Shown one piece after another: positions 55,838 to 64,000 of a stretch of 64,000 nt of DNA. The number at the start of each line of letters is the position of its first letter. Position 1 is the stretch's first letter. The notes beneath the pieces were generated by a model that ran no database searches, had not been told where the DNA came from, and worked only from the letters and a program-made list of their open reading frames with translations. The translations under genes were made by a program, and so were the position numbers. The stretch comes from Microlunatus elymi (GTDB taxonomy: Bacteria > Actinomycetota > Actinomycetes > Propionibacteriales > Propionibacteriaceae), in the NCBI RefSeq assembly GCF_007362775.1, contig NZ_CP041692.1, forward strand, positions 2,294,001 to 2,358,000, in the 5' to 3' direction.

Positions 55838-56269
55838 ATGCCATCGGCACGGGTTTTGAAGTTGGCCGACCAGATCAAGGTGATCGTGGCGGAGATGCTG
55901 GAGCGGCGGGTGAAGGATCCGCGGCTCGGGTTCGTCACCATCACCGATGTCCGGCTGACCGGGGACACCCGGGACGCGACGGTGTTCTACACGGTCTTCG
56001 GTGAGGACGCCGACTGGAGCGGTACGGCGGCGGCACTGCAGTCGGCGACCGGGCTGATCCGATCGCAGGTCGGCAAGCAGCTCGGACTGCGGTTCACCCC
56101 CACGCTGACCTTCGTGGCCGACGCCGTACCTGAGTCGGCGCGGCAGATCGACGAGTTGATCGCCGCGGCCAAGGCCAGCGACGACGAGGTGGCCAAACGC
56201 GCCGCCGGCGCCGAGTATGCGGGGGAGTCCGACCCGTACAAGCGTCCCGACGAGGACGATGAGTCCTGA
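55838..56269 (+). CDS. rbfA: ribosome-binding factor A
   Basis: 143 residues from the ATG at 55838, chosen over 55832 because GAGAGGA then sits at normal spacing. KH-like fold with [43 protein letters not shown] and [21 protein letters not shown]. It helps mature the 16S rRNA 5' end and 30S subunit. The stop lies inside the truB start region. Confidence 0.95.
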   Translation: MPSARVLKLADQIKVIVAEMLERRVKDPRLGFVTITDVRLTGDTRDATVFYTVFGEDADWSGTAAALQSATGLIRSQVGKQLGLRFTPTLTFVADAVPESARQIDELIAAAKASDDEVAKRAAGAEYAGESDPYKRPDEDDES

Positions 56270-57194
56270 CCCGACGTCCGCGGCGCCGTCCGGCGTCGTG
56301 ATCGCCGACAAGCCGGTCGGACTCACCTCGCATCAGGTGGTCGGCCGGCTGCGACGGCTCGCGCACACCCGCAAGGTGGGCCATGCGGGCACTCTGGATC
56401 CGATGGCCACCGGAGTGCTGGTGATCGGGATCGAGCGAGCGACCAGGCTGCTCGGCCACTTGGCGCTGACCGAGAAGGAATACCTGGCCACCATCCGGCT
56501 CGGCGTCGCGACCGTCACCGACGACGCCGAGGGCGACGTCACCGAGCGACGCGGCGCGGCCGAGCTGGACGAGCAACAGCTCACCGCGGCCATGCGGCGG
56601 CTGACCGGTACGATCGACCAGGTCCCGTCGTCGGTGTCGGCGATCAAGATCAACGGCGTTCGTTCCTATGCCCGGGTCCGCGCCGGTGATCAGGTCGAAC
56701 TGGCCGCACGGCCGGTGACCGTCTCGGCCTTCGATCTCTTGCAGCGCAGGGATGTCGAGGTCGACGGGCTGCCTGTTGTTGATCTTGACGTCCGGGTCGG
56801 CTGCTCGTCCGGCACCTACATCCGGGCACTGGCTCGTGATCTTGGTACGAGGCTGGGCACCGGCGGTCATCTGACGAGCCTGCGGCGGACCAAGGTCGGG
56901 ACCTTCGGTGTCGAGGAGGCCCGCACCCTGGAGCAACTGGAAGATGATCTTGGTCTGCTCGATCTGGAGACCGTCGCCCGCCGGACCTTTCCGACGCTGG
57001 AGCTGGACGAGCAACAGGCAGCGTGGGTGCGCAACGGTCGTCGGTTGCCCGGGTTGGACCTGCCGGGAGAGCCGACCGCGGTCTTCTCGCCCGCGGGAGA
57101 ATTTCTGGCGCTGTATCGGCCGTCCGGCCAGGACGCCGTGGCCGAGGCGGTCTTCGCCCTCGCGGCGTCGGCCGGCGAGGGGCCGCGTGATTAA
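56259..57194 (+). CDS. truB: tRNA pseudouridine(55) synthase
   Basis: 311 residues from the ATG at 56259, which overlaps the rbfA end by 11 bp and has GAGGA upstream; the longer frame from 56217 is antisense-like tail. Catalytic Asp in [32 protein letters not shown] and [15 protein letters not shown] follow. It modifies U55 in the T-loop of tRNAs. The overlap implies coupled translation with rbfA. Confidence 0.96.
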   Translation: MSPDPTSAAPSGVVIADKPVGLTSHQVVGRLRRLAHTRKVGHAGTLDPMATGVLVIGIERATRLLGHLALTEKEYLATIRLGVATVTDDAEGDVTERRGAAELDEQQLTAAMRRLTGTIDQVPSSVSAIKINGVRSYARVRAGDQVELAARPVTVSAFDLLQRRDVEVDGLPVVDLDVRVGCSSGTYIRALARDLGTRLGTGGHLTSLRRTKVGTFGVEEARTLEQLEDDLGLLDLETVARRTFPTLELDEQQAAWVRNGRRLPGLDLPGEPTAVFSPAGEFLALYRPSGQDAVAEAVFALAASAGEGPRD

Positions 57195-57219
57195 CTGTGT
57201 GTCGGTCTAGGGAGGGTCA

Positions 57220-58134
57220 ATGAGTGCTGCTCGGGTGGTCGTGATCGGCAACTTCGACGGCGTACACCGCGGGCATCAGAAGCTGATCGCGGGTGCACGC
57301 CGCGCGGCCGGCGCGGACGGCACCGTGATCGCGGTGACGTTCTGGCCGCATCCGATGTCGGTGATCCGCCCGGACCGGATGCCACTGCTGCTGACCGAGC
57401 TGGACGAGAGGAAGCGGCTGCTCAGCGCCGCCGGGGTGGACGAGGTGGTCGTGGTCGGTTTCACCGACCAGGTGGCCAGCTGGCCGCCGGAACGGTTCGT
57501 CGACGAGGTGCTCCGGCCGCTGCAGCCGACGGTGATCATGGTCGGCGAGAACTTCCGCTTCGGCTTCCGGGCCGCCGGCGACGTCGAGTTGCTGACCAAG
57601 CTCGGTCGCGAAGGCGACGGCTCGGGTTTCGAGGTCGATCCGGTCTCGCTGCTGCTGGCCGGCGATCTGCCCGACTCCTCGACCCGGGTCCGGGCCGCGA
57701 TCGCCGAGGGCGACGTCGATCTCGCCGCCGAGTTGTTGAATCGGCCGTTCCGGGTCCGCGGCGAGGTGATCAAGGGCGCGCAACGCGGCCGGGAGATGGG
57801 ATTCCCGACCGCGAACGTGCCGGTGCCGCGGGGTTTGGCGGTGCCCGCCGACGGGGTGTACGCAGGTTGGTTGAGCAGGCTCGACCAACCGGACGCCGAA
57901 CCGTGGCCGGCCGCGATCTCGGTCGGCAGCAACCCGACCTTCGTCGGCGAGAACCGTCGGGTGGAGTCGTACGTGCTGGACCGGACCGATCTGGATCTGT
58001 ACGGGGTCGAGGTCGCGGTCGACTTCGAGCACCGGCTGCGCGGGCAGATCAAGTACTCCGGAATGGCGGCGTTGATCGACCAGATGCACCTGGATGTGGA
58101 CCGGGCAAGGAGCTTGCTGGACGGACGGCACTAG
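57220..58134 (+). CDS. ribF: bifunctional riboflavin kinase / FMN adenylyltransferase
   Basis: 304 residues after a GGGAGGG box. N-terminal FAD synthetase (about 1-180) has VVVIGNFDGVHRGHQKL and GENFRFGFRAAGD; C-terminal riboflavin kinase has GREMGFPTANVPVP and SVGSNPTFVGENRRVESYVLD in parts. It makes FMN and FAD from riboflavin. It is normally followed by rpsO, which here is 4.4 kb further on. Confidence 0.96.
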   Translation: MSAARVVVIGNFDGVHRGHQKLIAGARRAAGADGTVIAVTFWPHPMSVIRPDRMPLLLTELDERKRLLSAAGVDEVVVVGFTDQVASWPPERFVDEVLRPLQPTVIMVGENFRFGFRAAGDVELLTKLGREGDGSGFEVDPVSLLLAGDLPDSSTRVRAAIAEGDVDLAAELLNRPFRVRGEVIKGAQRGREMGFPTANVPVPRGLAVPADGVYAGWLSRLDQPDAEPWPAAISVGSNPTFVGENRRVESYVLDRTDLDLYGVEVAVDFEHRLRGQIKYSGMAALIDQMHLDVDRARSLLDGRH

Positions 58135-58158
58135 GAGAGGTCGGATCCACGCACTTCC

Positions 58159-58689
58159 TCAGCGGGTGTGCGCGTGATCGGCATCGTCGCTCGGGACGGG
58201 CGTCTCGGCCGCCCGCCGTCGCCGGATGATCTTGTACTCCCGCCAGGTGAGCAGCACGATCACGGCATCGAAGATCGTCAACAGCACCAGGCTGATCCGC
58301 GGGTCGACGACGATCTGGTAGAGCTGGTAGCAGATGAAGGCGATCAGGGTGATGATCATCCACGGGAACGCCCAGAGTTGATTGCGCAGGATCGCCACCA
58401 CCAGCACGACCTTCACCAATCCGTGCGCCAGCAGGTAGAGGGACACGAACAGCAGGTCGTCGGCGGACAGCCGATGCGCCGCCGCCACCAGGTGGGTGGC
58501 GATGAAATCGGTGGGATCCTCGGCCAGCTCGCCGCGGGTGAGAATGACCACCCAGTGGCTGATCGTCGCCGGCCGCACCAGCAGCAGGAAGGTGCCGGCG
58601 ATCAGTTCGCCGGCCCCGTCCAGGCCCTTGAGCACGATGCCGAGCTCGAACACCCGGTCGAACCAGTTGCGAGGGTGGAACCGTGCCAT
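58159..58689 (-). CDS. DUF2127 family membrane protein
   Basis: 176 residues, four predicted membrane segments. Typical DUF2127 start FDRVFELGIVLKGLDGAGELIAG, then LLFVSLYLLAHGLVKVVLVVAIL in parts. The C-terminus is cytoplasmic, basic then acidic (REYKIIRRRR). Function unknown. Convergent with ribF, 24 bp apart. Confidence 0.87.
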   Translation of the reverse strand: MARFHPRNWFDRVFELGIVLKGLDGAGELIAGTFLLLVRPATISHWVVILTRGELAEDPTDFIATHLVAAAHRLSADDLLFVSLYLLAHGLVKVVLVVAILRNQLWAFPWMIITLIAFICYQLYQIVVDPRISLVLLTIFDAVIVLLTWREYKIIRRRRAAETPVPSDDADHAHTR

Positions 58690-58748
58690 CGTCGTCGCCT
58701 CCCTCGCCCGGTCCGTCCGAGGCCCAACATATTCGCCCGGGCGACGGA

Positions 58749-59687
58749 TCAGCTGAGACGACTGAGGACCGTCCGGTCGGCGATCTGCCGAGCGGTCCGG
58801 CGGTCCAGCAGTCCGGGGCCCGGAATCAGCGCGTTGGCCGCGCCACAGCCGGTGGCCAGTCGCAACGCGTCGGCCGGATCGGCGCCGCGATCGGTGGCGG
58901 CCAGCCAGCCGCCGAGGAACGAGTCGCCGCTGCCGACCGGATAGTGCCCGGACACGTCGGCCGGCAGTTCGGCTCGTACGGTGCCGGCCTCCACCGAGCA
59001 GAACACAGCACCGGCTCGGCCGTCGGTGATGATCACCGAACCGCCGGTACGCGCGGAGATGATCTTGGCCAGCTCGGCCACCTCGGCCCGGTCCGGATCG
59101 CGGCCGAGCAGCTCCGCGGCCTCGTACCGATTGACCTTGATCAACTGCGGCCGGGCTTCCAGTACGCCGGCCAACGCCGGTCCGTGACTGTCGATCGCCA
59201 CCTCCAGACCGGCGTCGATCGCCAGCCGGGTCAGCGCGGCCAACGCGTCGGCCGGCGGCCCGTCGGGCACGCTGCCGTTGATCGCCAGCCAGCCGTCGGC
59301 AGCCGACAACTCCTCGGCGAAGACCCGACGAAACTCCTGCCAGGCAGCGTCCGGGATCGCGGGCGCGTACGGATAGAGCTCGGTCAGTTCGTGACCGGCA
59401 GCGGAGCCGATGGACACGCAGGTCCGGGTCTCGGTCGGCGAGTCGACCCGGCGGACGCCGATGCCCTCGCGGCGCAGCTCGGACTCCAGGAAATCGCCGG
59501 TGCTGCCGCCCAGCAGGGCGATCGTCTGCACCGGCGCACCGACCGCGGTCGCGGCCCGGGCCAGATTGAGGGACTTGCCACCGGCGACCCGATGCACCTC
59601 CGTCGGCCGATGGATCTCACCGAGCCGGAGCTGATCGACGACGTAGGTGATGTCCAGCGACGGGCTGAGCGCGGCGACCGTGATCAC
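58749..59687 (-). CDS. PfkB-family 1-phosphofructokinase-like kinase
   Basis: 312 residues from the GTG at 59687, selected because family members begin ITVAALSPSLD; the frame upstream is unrelated. Motifs are RVAGGKSLNLARAATAVG, LGGSTGDFLES, and the catalytic GSGDSFLGGWLAA. It phosphorylates a hexose phosphate (fructose-1-phosphate or tagatose-6-phosphate are typical) or another sugar; no PTS genes are adjacent. Divergent from the SAM-IV riboswitch promoter. Confidence 0.88.
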   Translation of the reverse strand: MITVAALSPSLDITYVVDQLRLGEIHRPTEVHRVAGGKSLNLARAATAVGAPVQTIALLGGSTGDFLESELRREGIGVRRVDSPTETRTCVSIGSAAGHELTELYPYAPAIPDAAWQEFRRVFAEELSAADGWLAINGSVPDGPPADALAALTRLAIDAGLEVAIDSHGPALAGVLEARPQLIKVNRYEAAELLGRDPDRAEVAELAKIISARTGGSVIITDGRAGAVFCSVEAGTVRAELPADVSGHYPVGSGDSFLGGWLAATDRGADPADALRLATGCGAANALIPGPGLLDRRTARQIADRTVLSRLS

Positions 59688-59752
59688 GGCGCCGAGCCTA
59701 TCGGCGTGGTCGTTCTGCGGCCGAACCTCGATCCCGGCTGGCGGACATTCTT

Positions 59753-59782
59753 TTGACGGCCAGAGCCATAGGACCCTAATAT
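59753..59782 (+). promoter_or_regulatory. promoter of the SAM-IV riboswitch transcript
   Basis: TTGACG (59753-59758) and TAATAT (59777-59782) match -35 and -10 consensus closely with an 18-bp spacer. The start point would be about 59789, a few bases before the riboswitch. This is the clearest vegetative promoter in the window. Confidence 0.8.
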
Positions 59783-59791
59783 TTGCGGCTG

Positions 59792-59912
59792 GGTCATGAG
59801 CGTCAGCGAAAAGCCCTGGCATTGCTGACCGGCAACCCCGCACGCGGTGGGTGCCCCAGGTGAAGACCCGGCCATCAGTTGGCAAGCGCACGGGGGTCGT
59901 GGCCGACCCCGG
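59792..59912 (+). ncRNA. SAM-IV riboswitch
   Basis: The order GGTCATGAG, GTCAGC/GCTGAC stem, AAGCCCTGG, CCGGCAACCCC, GGTGGGTGCCCCAGG, GAAGACC and the later GGCAAGCGC element is that of SAM-IV riboswitches of Actinomycetales. P1 GGTC/GACC (59792-59795, 59865-59868) and the CCTGG/CCAGG pairing are intact. CCCC at its end can pair with GGGG of the AAAGGGG ribosome-binding site (hairpin 59907-59920), a plausible expression platform that would shut translation when SAM is bound. Confidence 0.88.
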
Positions 59913-59927
59913 TAAAGGGGTAGTCCG

Positions 59928-60839
59928 ATTCTCAAGCTCATCCGCGACGTGTCGTCGGCTGGCTGCTGATGATCATCATCGCCACGAATGCGACCTACTT
60001 CCTGGCCAGTCTCTTCCTCGATCCCCGGTCGAGCTATCGGGAGACCCGGCCGGTGCCGCCGGAGGAGCAGATCGACAACGCGTTGGCCCACTACAACCTG
60101 GATCCGCGCGAACCGGTGATCGTTCGCTGGTGGCATTGGCTGACCGACATCGTCCTGCACTGGAACTGGGGGCAGTCGCCGACCGGCGGCTCGGTGAACG
60201 CCGAGGTCGGCTACCGGATCCTGGTCTCCGGGCAGCTGGTGCTGCTGGCGACCGTGCTGTCGGTGGTGGTCGGTGTCGGACTCGGCGTGATCAGTGCGCT
60301 GCTGCAGTACCAGATCACCGACCGGGTGCTGCAGGCGATCTCGATCATCCTGTTCAACATGCCGACGGTGGTCGCGGCGCTGCTGCTGGTGTTCGGCGCG
60401 ATCAAGATCAACGACGCGATCGGCTTCCGGCTGTTCTTCGTCACCGACTCCAGTTCGCCGGACGTGTCCGGGCTGTTCCCGACCATCGTCGACCGGCTCG
60501 CCCACCTCGTGCTGCCGACGATTTCGCTGACCCTGTTGGGATATGTCGGCTATCGCCTGACCCAACGGGCGCTGTTGCTGGACACCATCAACGCCGACTT
60601 CGTCCGCACCGCGCTGACCCACGCGCAGGCCGTACGACGACACGCCCTGCGTGCCTCGCTGATCCCGACCGCGACCTCGGTCGCGTTCAGCATCCCGGCG
60701 ATCTTCACCGGCGCCGTGCTGACCGAGAGCATCTTCGGCTGGCACGGGATGGGGGGTACTTCTCGCTGACGTTGAGCAAGAACGACGTCCACGGGGTCGT
60801 CGCGGTCGCCGCCTTCGGTGCGCTGATGACGGCGATCGG
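59928..60839 (+). pseudogene. peptide/nickel-type ABC permease (DppB/OppB-like), frameshifted and 3' deleted
   Basis: The expected N-terminus (ILKLIR at 59928-59945) and the body (RRVVGWLLMIIIATNATYFL onward) are in different frames, and no normal start codon sits at the front. The body runs to HGMGG, then a second shift near 60757 continues as YFSLTLSKNDVHGVVAVAAFGALMTAIG. The protein then stops matching and is joined directly to the end of another gene. TM segments and the EAA-like region of a BPD_transp_1 permease are recognisable. It lies directly under the SAM-IV riboswitch. Confidence 0.85.
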
Positions 60840-61145
60840 GCCCGTTCGATGGACCCGTACGGCTCCTTCGGCCTGTCCGGCTTCTACGGCAGCAAGACCG
60901 AGAGCAACATCACCGGCGTCGGCAGCCCGGAGATCGACCGGGAGATCGCCCGGGTGAACGGCATCGCCGATCCGAAGGAGCAGGTCGAGCAGGCCAACCA
61001 GGTCGAGCAGAAGGCACTGGCGCTGTACGGTCTGCTGCCGCTGTTCAGCGGGCCGTCCACGTACGCGGTGAAGAAGGATCTGGCCAACATCGGCGCCACC
61101 ATCTTCTTCAACCCACTGCCGGAGACCATCGGCTACCAGAAGTAG
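60840..61145 (+). pseudogene. C-terminal remnant of an ABC family 5 solute-binding protein
   Basis: From ARSMDPYGSFGLSGF (60840) to the stop at 61145 the sequence matches the last about 100 residues of SBP_bac_5 proteins: SKTESNITGVGSPEIDREI, NQVEQKALALYGLLPLFSG and ETIGYQK. The rest of the binding protein, a second permease and ATPases are missing, so a deletion fused the permease and binding-protein genes. No start codon or ribosome-binding site serves this fragment. Confidence 0.82.
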
Positions 61146-61183
61146 CACGGTTGATCATGACCCGTTGACCGCCGGGCACCCCA

Positions 61184-61253
61184 ACAGCCGCACCACTTGC
61201 AGCGTCCCGCACCGGCTGCAGCCGGTGCGGCACGCTGCAAGTGGTGCGGCTGT
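61184..61253. repeat. 70-bp near-perfect loopless palindrome (copy 2)
   Basis: Centre between 61218 and 61219; all 35 pairs match except one (61206/61231). Outer arms and the inner CCGCACCGG are the same as in the copy at 20262-20331, while intervening bases differ with matching changes on the other arm. It lies between the transporter debris and the SDR gene. Confidence 0.88.
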
Positions 61254-61322
61254 CGTGTCCGGGCCGTAAGCTCAGCCGGGTGAGCAGCTGATCCTCGACC
61301 GAGCCCAGGAAGGTACGTGATC

Positions 61323-62069
61323 ATGAGGACTGCAGTGGTGACCGGTGGGGGCACCGGGATCGGCCGGGCGATCGCCAAGCGGCTGTCCGCGGACGGCACC
61401 CGGGTGATCATCGTCGGGCGGCGCAAGGACGTGCTGGCCGACGCCGCCGCGGAGATCAACAAGAGCCACGGTGACGAACTGGTCGAGTATCGCGCCGCCG
61501 ATCTGGCCGACCCGGACCAGGTGGACGAGTTGGCGGGGGTGATCACTGCCGAGTGCGGTGTGGATTTCTTGATCAACAACGCCGGCGGCGACGTCGGATT
61601 CGGGCACCGCACCGAGACGCTGTCCGATCTGGCGGACAAGTACCGCACCGACTTCACCGCGAACCTGATCACTACCATGCTGATCACCGAGGCGCTGTTG
61701 CCGGCGATCACCCGGCCCGGCGGCCGGATCGTGATGATCACCTCGGGCGCCGGTCTGCGCGGCTCCGGCTCGTACGGGGTGGCCAAGGCCGCGGTGCACG
61801 GCTACATGTGGGATCTGACCAACCGGCTGGCCGCCCAGCAGGTGACCGCGAACGCGATCGCACCCAGCTTCGTACCCGACACCGAGTTCTGGGACGGCAG
61901 ACGCGACCCGGCGGATGCCGCGACCCGGGTCTCGCGGATCCCGATGAACCGACCGGGCACGCCGTCGGAGGTGGCCGAAGCCGTCGCCTATCTCTGCAAC
62001 GCCGAAGCAGGTTGGACCACCGGCCAGATCCTGCAACTCAACGGCGGCGCCCTGCTCGGCCACGGCTGA
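61323..62069 (+). CDS. short-chain dehydrogenase/reductase
   Basis: 248 residues from the ATG at 61323, preceded by AGGAAGG at 9 nt; the GTG at 61317 is too close to that site. NAD(P)-binding TGGGTGIGRAIAKRL, NNAGGD, catalytic Ser in MITSGAGLRGS and Tyr/Lys in SYGVAKAAVHG. The C-terminus (QILQLNGGALLGHG) is typical. It reduces or oxidises an unknown alcohol or ketone. It probably has its own promoter after the palindrome. Confidence 0.92.
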   Translation: MRTAVVTGGGTGIGRAIAKRLSADGTRVIIVGRRKDVLADAAAEINKSHGDELVEYRAADLADPDQVDELAGVITAECGVDFLINNAGGDVGFGHRTETLSDLADKYRTDFTANLITTMLITEALLPAITRPGGRIVMITSGAGLRGSGSYGVAKAAVHGYMWDLTNRLAAQQVTANAIAPSFVPDTEFWDGRRDPADAATRVSRIPMNRPGTPSEVAEAVAYLCNAEAGWTTGQILQLNGGALLGHG

Positions 62070-62144
62070 CGAGACCCGAGCGTGGCCCGCGCTGTCACGA
62101 GCGCGGGCCACATGACGGCGTCGGTCGGGGACGGGCGCTGGATA

Positions 62145-62300
62145 CTAGAAGTAGTACTTGCGCGGCCCGATCTGGCGGCCCAGCGCACCGAAGATCCAGA
62201 GCACGGCTCCGATGACGATCAGGATGATGCCGATCGTCCACAGGATCGAGATGCTGAAGATCAATCCCAGCACCAACAAGATCACACCGAGAATAATCAC
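62145..62300 (-). CDS. DUF6131-like small membrane protein
   Basis: 51 residues from GTG 62300, preceded by GGAGGAGGA. Two hydrophobic segments (IILGVILLVLGLIFSISILW and TIGIILIVIGAVLWIFGAL) and a short basic tail ending KYYF. Small actinobacterial DUF6131-type proteins share this pattern. Function unknown. A longer open frame through this region is not supported. The 62301-62566 gap before rpsO contains no other gene. Confidence 0.75.
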   Translation of the reverse strand: MIILGVILLVLGLIFSISILWTIGIILIVIGAVLWIFGALGRQIGPRKYYF

Positions 62301-62566
62301 GACGATTCCTCCTCCTGCATGCCCCCGACGGCTGTCTCGATCTGGCCGGACTTGATCTGGGAAGTACCCCGTGCCCGGCATCGATAACGACCGCGATGGA
62401 CCCGAACCCTGTTCGCCGCGATTCGCTCCCGACAGGTCTGCACTGGTAGTGTCGTGGCTGCCGTCAGAACGGCCGCGGAAGCCGAAGAGCCCCCGATCAC
62501 ACCACGTGAGCACTGCAGACGCAGTTTCCGGGAGCGCCGCGCAACGGGAAACCGAAGGGAGAGCTA

Positions 62567-62836
62567 GTGTCGATCGACGCTGCGGAGAAGAAGAAGATCA
62601 TCGATGAGTACGCGACCAGCGAAGGTGACACGGGTTCCCCCGAGGTCCAGGTCGCGCTGCTGAGCCGCCGGATCGCCCACCTGACCGAGCATCTCAAGGA
62701 GCACAAGCACGACCACCACAGTCGTCGTGGCCTGATGCTCCTGGTCGGTCAGCGCCGCCGGTTGCTCAACTACATCGCCAAGAACGACATCGAGCGCTAC
62801 CGGTCGCTGATCGAGCGCCTCGGCCTGCGTCGCTGA
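62567..62836 (+). CDS. rpsO: 30S ribosomal protein S15
   Basis: 89 residues from GTG 62567 after GAAGGGAGAG. Motifs [59 protein letters not shown] in parts, ending IERLGLRR. It binds the 16S rRNA central domain and, in E. coli, regulates its own mRNA. It is followed by a terminator and then pnp. Confidence 0.97.
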   Translation: MSIDAAEKKKIIDEYATSEGDTGSPEVQVALLSRRIAHLTEHLKEHKHDHHSRRGLMLLVGQRRRLLNYIAKNDIERYRSLIERLGLRR

Positions 62837-62842
62837 CGCACC

Positions 62843-62872
62843 AGAGCGGTCCTCCTCGGGGGCCGCTCTTCT
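62843..62872 (+). terminator. terminator after rpsO
   Basis: AGAGCGG (62843-62849) pairs with CCGCTCT (62863-62869), with extra inner C/G pairs, followed by TTCTC. It is 6 bp after the rpsO stop. It may give partial read-through into pnp. Confidence 0.8.
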
Positions 62873-62885
62873 CATACCTCCGACG

Positions 62886-62951
62886 TGTCAGTCGGTGGTT
62901 TGGCCCTTGCCACACCAGCGACTGACAACTCGGGTAGCACAAGTGAATAAT
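62886..62951 (+). promoter_or_regulatory. pnp promoter with overlapping dyad
   Basis: TGTCAGTCG (62886-62894) and CGACTGACA (62919-62927) are perfectly inverted around a smaller GGC/GCC stem. The right arm ends in CTGACA (62922-62927), which pairs as -35 with AATAAT (62946-62951) over 18 bp. A transcript from there would have a leader of about 310 nt. The remaining 62952-63271 has no gene and could hold further leader structure for PNPase control. Confidence 0.65.
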
Positions 62952-63271
62952 CACCACAGGATTGCATCCCACGCTGTGCTCGACTGAGCGTTCTCGGTCC
63001 TCGGTAGTGGTTTTCGGGACTCCTACGAGCCCCGCGGACCTCGATCGAAGACCGGTCTCCACGCCAGTCGCGGGCGTCGCACCGATCGGCCGTACGACCC
63101 GTCCGGGTTGGCGCCTCAGGATCAGTGCCCGATGCGCCATGAGCCCCAGCCACCGCTGTTGCGGCCAACGGCCGGGAGTGTGGGTGCAATCGCACCACTG
63201 CGTTTCCTCGAGCGCGAGGAAGCCACGCGACGTTCCCTCCGGACGAGGGAACAAGTAAGAGGAGGGATCCC

Positions 63272-64000
63272 GTGGAGGGACCAGGTATCAAGTCCGCAGA
63301 GGCCGTGATCGACAACGGCGCACTCGGCAAGCACGTCATTCGGTTCGAGTCCGGGCTGCTGGCTCAGCAGGCCGCCGGCTCCGCCGCCGTCTACATCGAC
63401 GACGACACCATGCTGTTGTCGGCAACCACCGCGCAGTCCAAGCCGCGCGACGCGATCGACTTCTTCCCGCTGACCGTCGACGTCGAGGAGAAGATGTACG
63501 CCGCGGGCCGGATCCCCGGCTCGTTCTTCCGTCGGGAGGGTCGCCCGTCCGAGTCGGCCATCCTGACCTGCCGGCTGATCGACCGCCCGCTGCGCCCGCT
63601 CTTCGTCAAGGGCTTGCGCAACGAGGTCCAGGTCGTCATCACCGTGCTGGCGCTCAACCCCGACAAGCTGTACGACGTGGTCGCGATCAACGCGGCCTCG
63701 ATGTCCACCCAGCTGGCCGGGCTGCCGTTCTCCGGCCCGGTGGCCGGTGTCCGCGTCGCCCTGATCGGCGATCAGTGGGTCGGCTTCCCGGACAACTCGC
63801 AGCTGGAGGACGCCTCCTTCGACATGGTCGTGGCCGGCCGGGTGTTGCCCGACGGCGACGTCGCCATCGCGATGGTCGAGGCCGAGTCCACCGAGCAGAC
63901 CTGGGAGCTGGTCCGCGGCGGCAAGACCGCGCCGACCGAGGAGATCGTGGCCGGTGGCCTGGATGCGGCCAAGCCGTTCATCAAGGCGCTCTGCGACGCC
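63272..64000 (+). CDS. pnp: polyribonucleotide nucleotidyltransferase, 3' truncated by window
   Basis: The frame starts at GTG 63272, preceded by AGAGGAGGG, and is open to the window end (243 codons). Residues read [18 protein letters not shown], then RNase PH domain motifs: [48 protein letters not shown] and [17 protein letters not shown]. PNPase degrades RNA 3' to 5' by phosphorolysis and is the last gene of the backbone here. Confidence 0.96.
   Translation, partial: MEGPGIKSAEAVIDNGALGKHVIRFESGLLAQQAAGSAAVYIDDDTMLLSATTAQSKPRDAIDFFPLTVDVEEKMYAAGRIPGSFFRREGRPSESAILTCRLIDRPLRPLFVKGLRNEVQVVITVLALNPDKLYDVVAINAASMSTQLAGLPFSGPVAGVRVALIGDQWVGFPDNSQLEDASFDMVVAGRVLPDGDVAIAMVEAESTEQTWELVRGGKTAPTEEIVAGGLDAAKPFIKALCDA

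Noticed and set aside
52561-55968. 1135-codon open frame on the - strand opposite infB
   Set aside because: It is the mirror of the GC-rich infB gene, with low-complexity Arg/Thr/Gly content and no domains.
1-64000. tRNA and rRNA genes
   Set aside because: I found no cloverleaf with a GTTCGAATC-type T-loop and acceptor pairing, and no rRNA sequence; a tRNAscan run would settle it.

Overview
The window is a high-GC (roughly 70 %) chromosomal segment of an actinobacterium. Gene order, DUF3145, the RpsB/InfB architecture and an actinomycete-type SAM-IV riboswitch fit the order Propionibacteriales, and a Microlunatus-like genus is my best guess. That guess is inference; no rRNA is present to test it. 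Codon use is strongly G/C-ending and GTG starts are common.

The backbone is the conserved actinobacterial housekeeping order on the + strand: xerC, (M23 peptidase on the - strand), rpsB-tsf-pyrH-frr-cdsA, rlmN, dxr-rseP-ispG, a DUF4081 GNAT gene, proS, (DUF4439 lipoprotein, - strand), rimP-nusA-ylxR-infB-rbfA-truB-ribF, rpsO and pnp (cut by the window end). Together these genes serve translation (ribosomal proteins S2 and S15, EF-Ts, ribosome recycling, IF-2, RbfA, TruB, RlmN, ProRS, RimP), transcription elongation (NusA), RNA turnover (PNPase), phospholipid and isoprenoid precursor synthesis (CdsA, Dxr, IspG) and membrane proteolysis (RseP).

Accessory blocks are wedged between backbone genes. 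0.7-5.2 kb: a PadR-controlled DrrAB-type ABC exporter operon, then an S9 peptidase gene broken by an in-frame stop. 5.4-13.9 kb: DUF3145, gamma-glutamyltransferase, deformylase, amidohydrolase, lactonase and a serine hydrolase. 20.2-24.2 kb: a long palindrome, SnoaL/TetR pair, secreted protein, DUF72 and VapBC. 25.4-37.2 kb: methyltransferase, DUF899, broken GH32 gene, MaoC, DUF1906-SH3 secreted protein, HspR-type lon, two HdeD-like membrane proteins, CDF transporter, quinone reductase and a second PIN toxin-antitoxin pair. 41-46 kb: inverted aconitase, a 52-bp minisatellite and a RelA/SpoT-S1 fusion. 51-52 kb: nagB plus twin hairpins inside the nusA-infB operon. 58-62.3 kb: DUF2127, PfkB kinase, a SAM-IV riboswitch in front of a collapsed peptide-type ABC transporter operon, a second copy of the long palindrome, an SDR and a DUF6131 peptide.

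The most notable signals are the intact promoter and SAM-IV riboswitch driving only transporter debris, a family of about 70-bp loopless palindromes with compensatory changes, a strongly over-represented 11-mer (AAGTTGATCTT), the RelA/SpoT-S1 fusion, two toxin-antitoxin operons that look leaderless, and palindromic operators at padR and lon. All calls come from reading the sequence; no database search was run.
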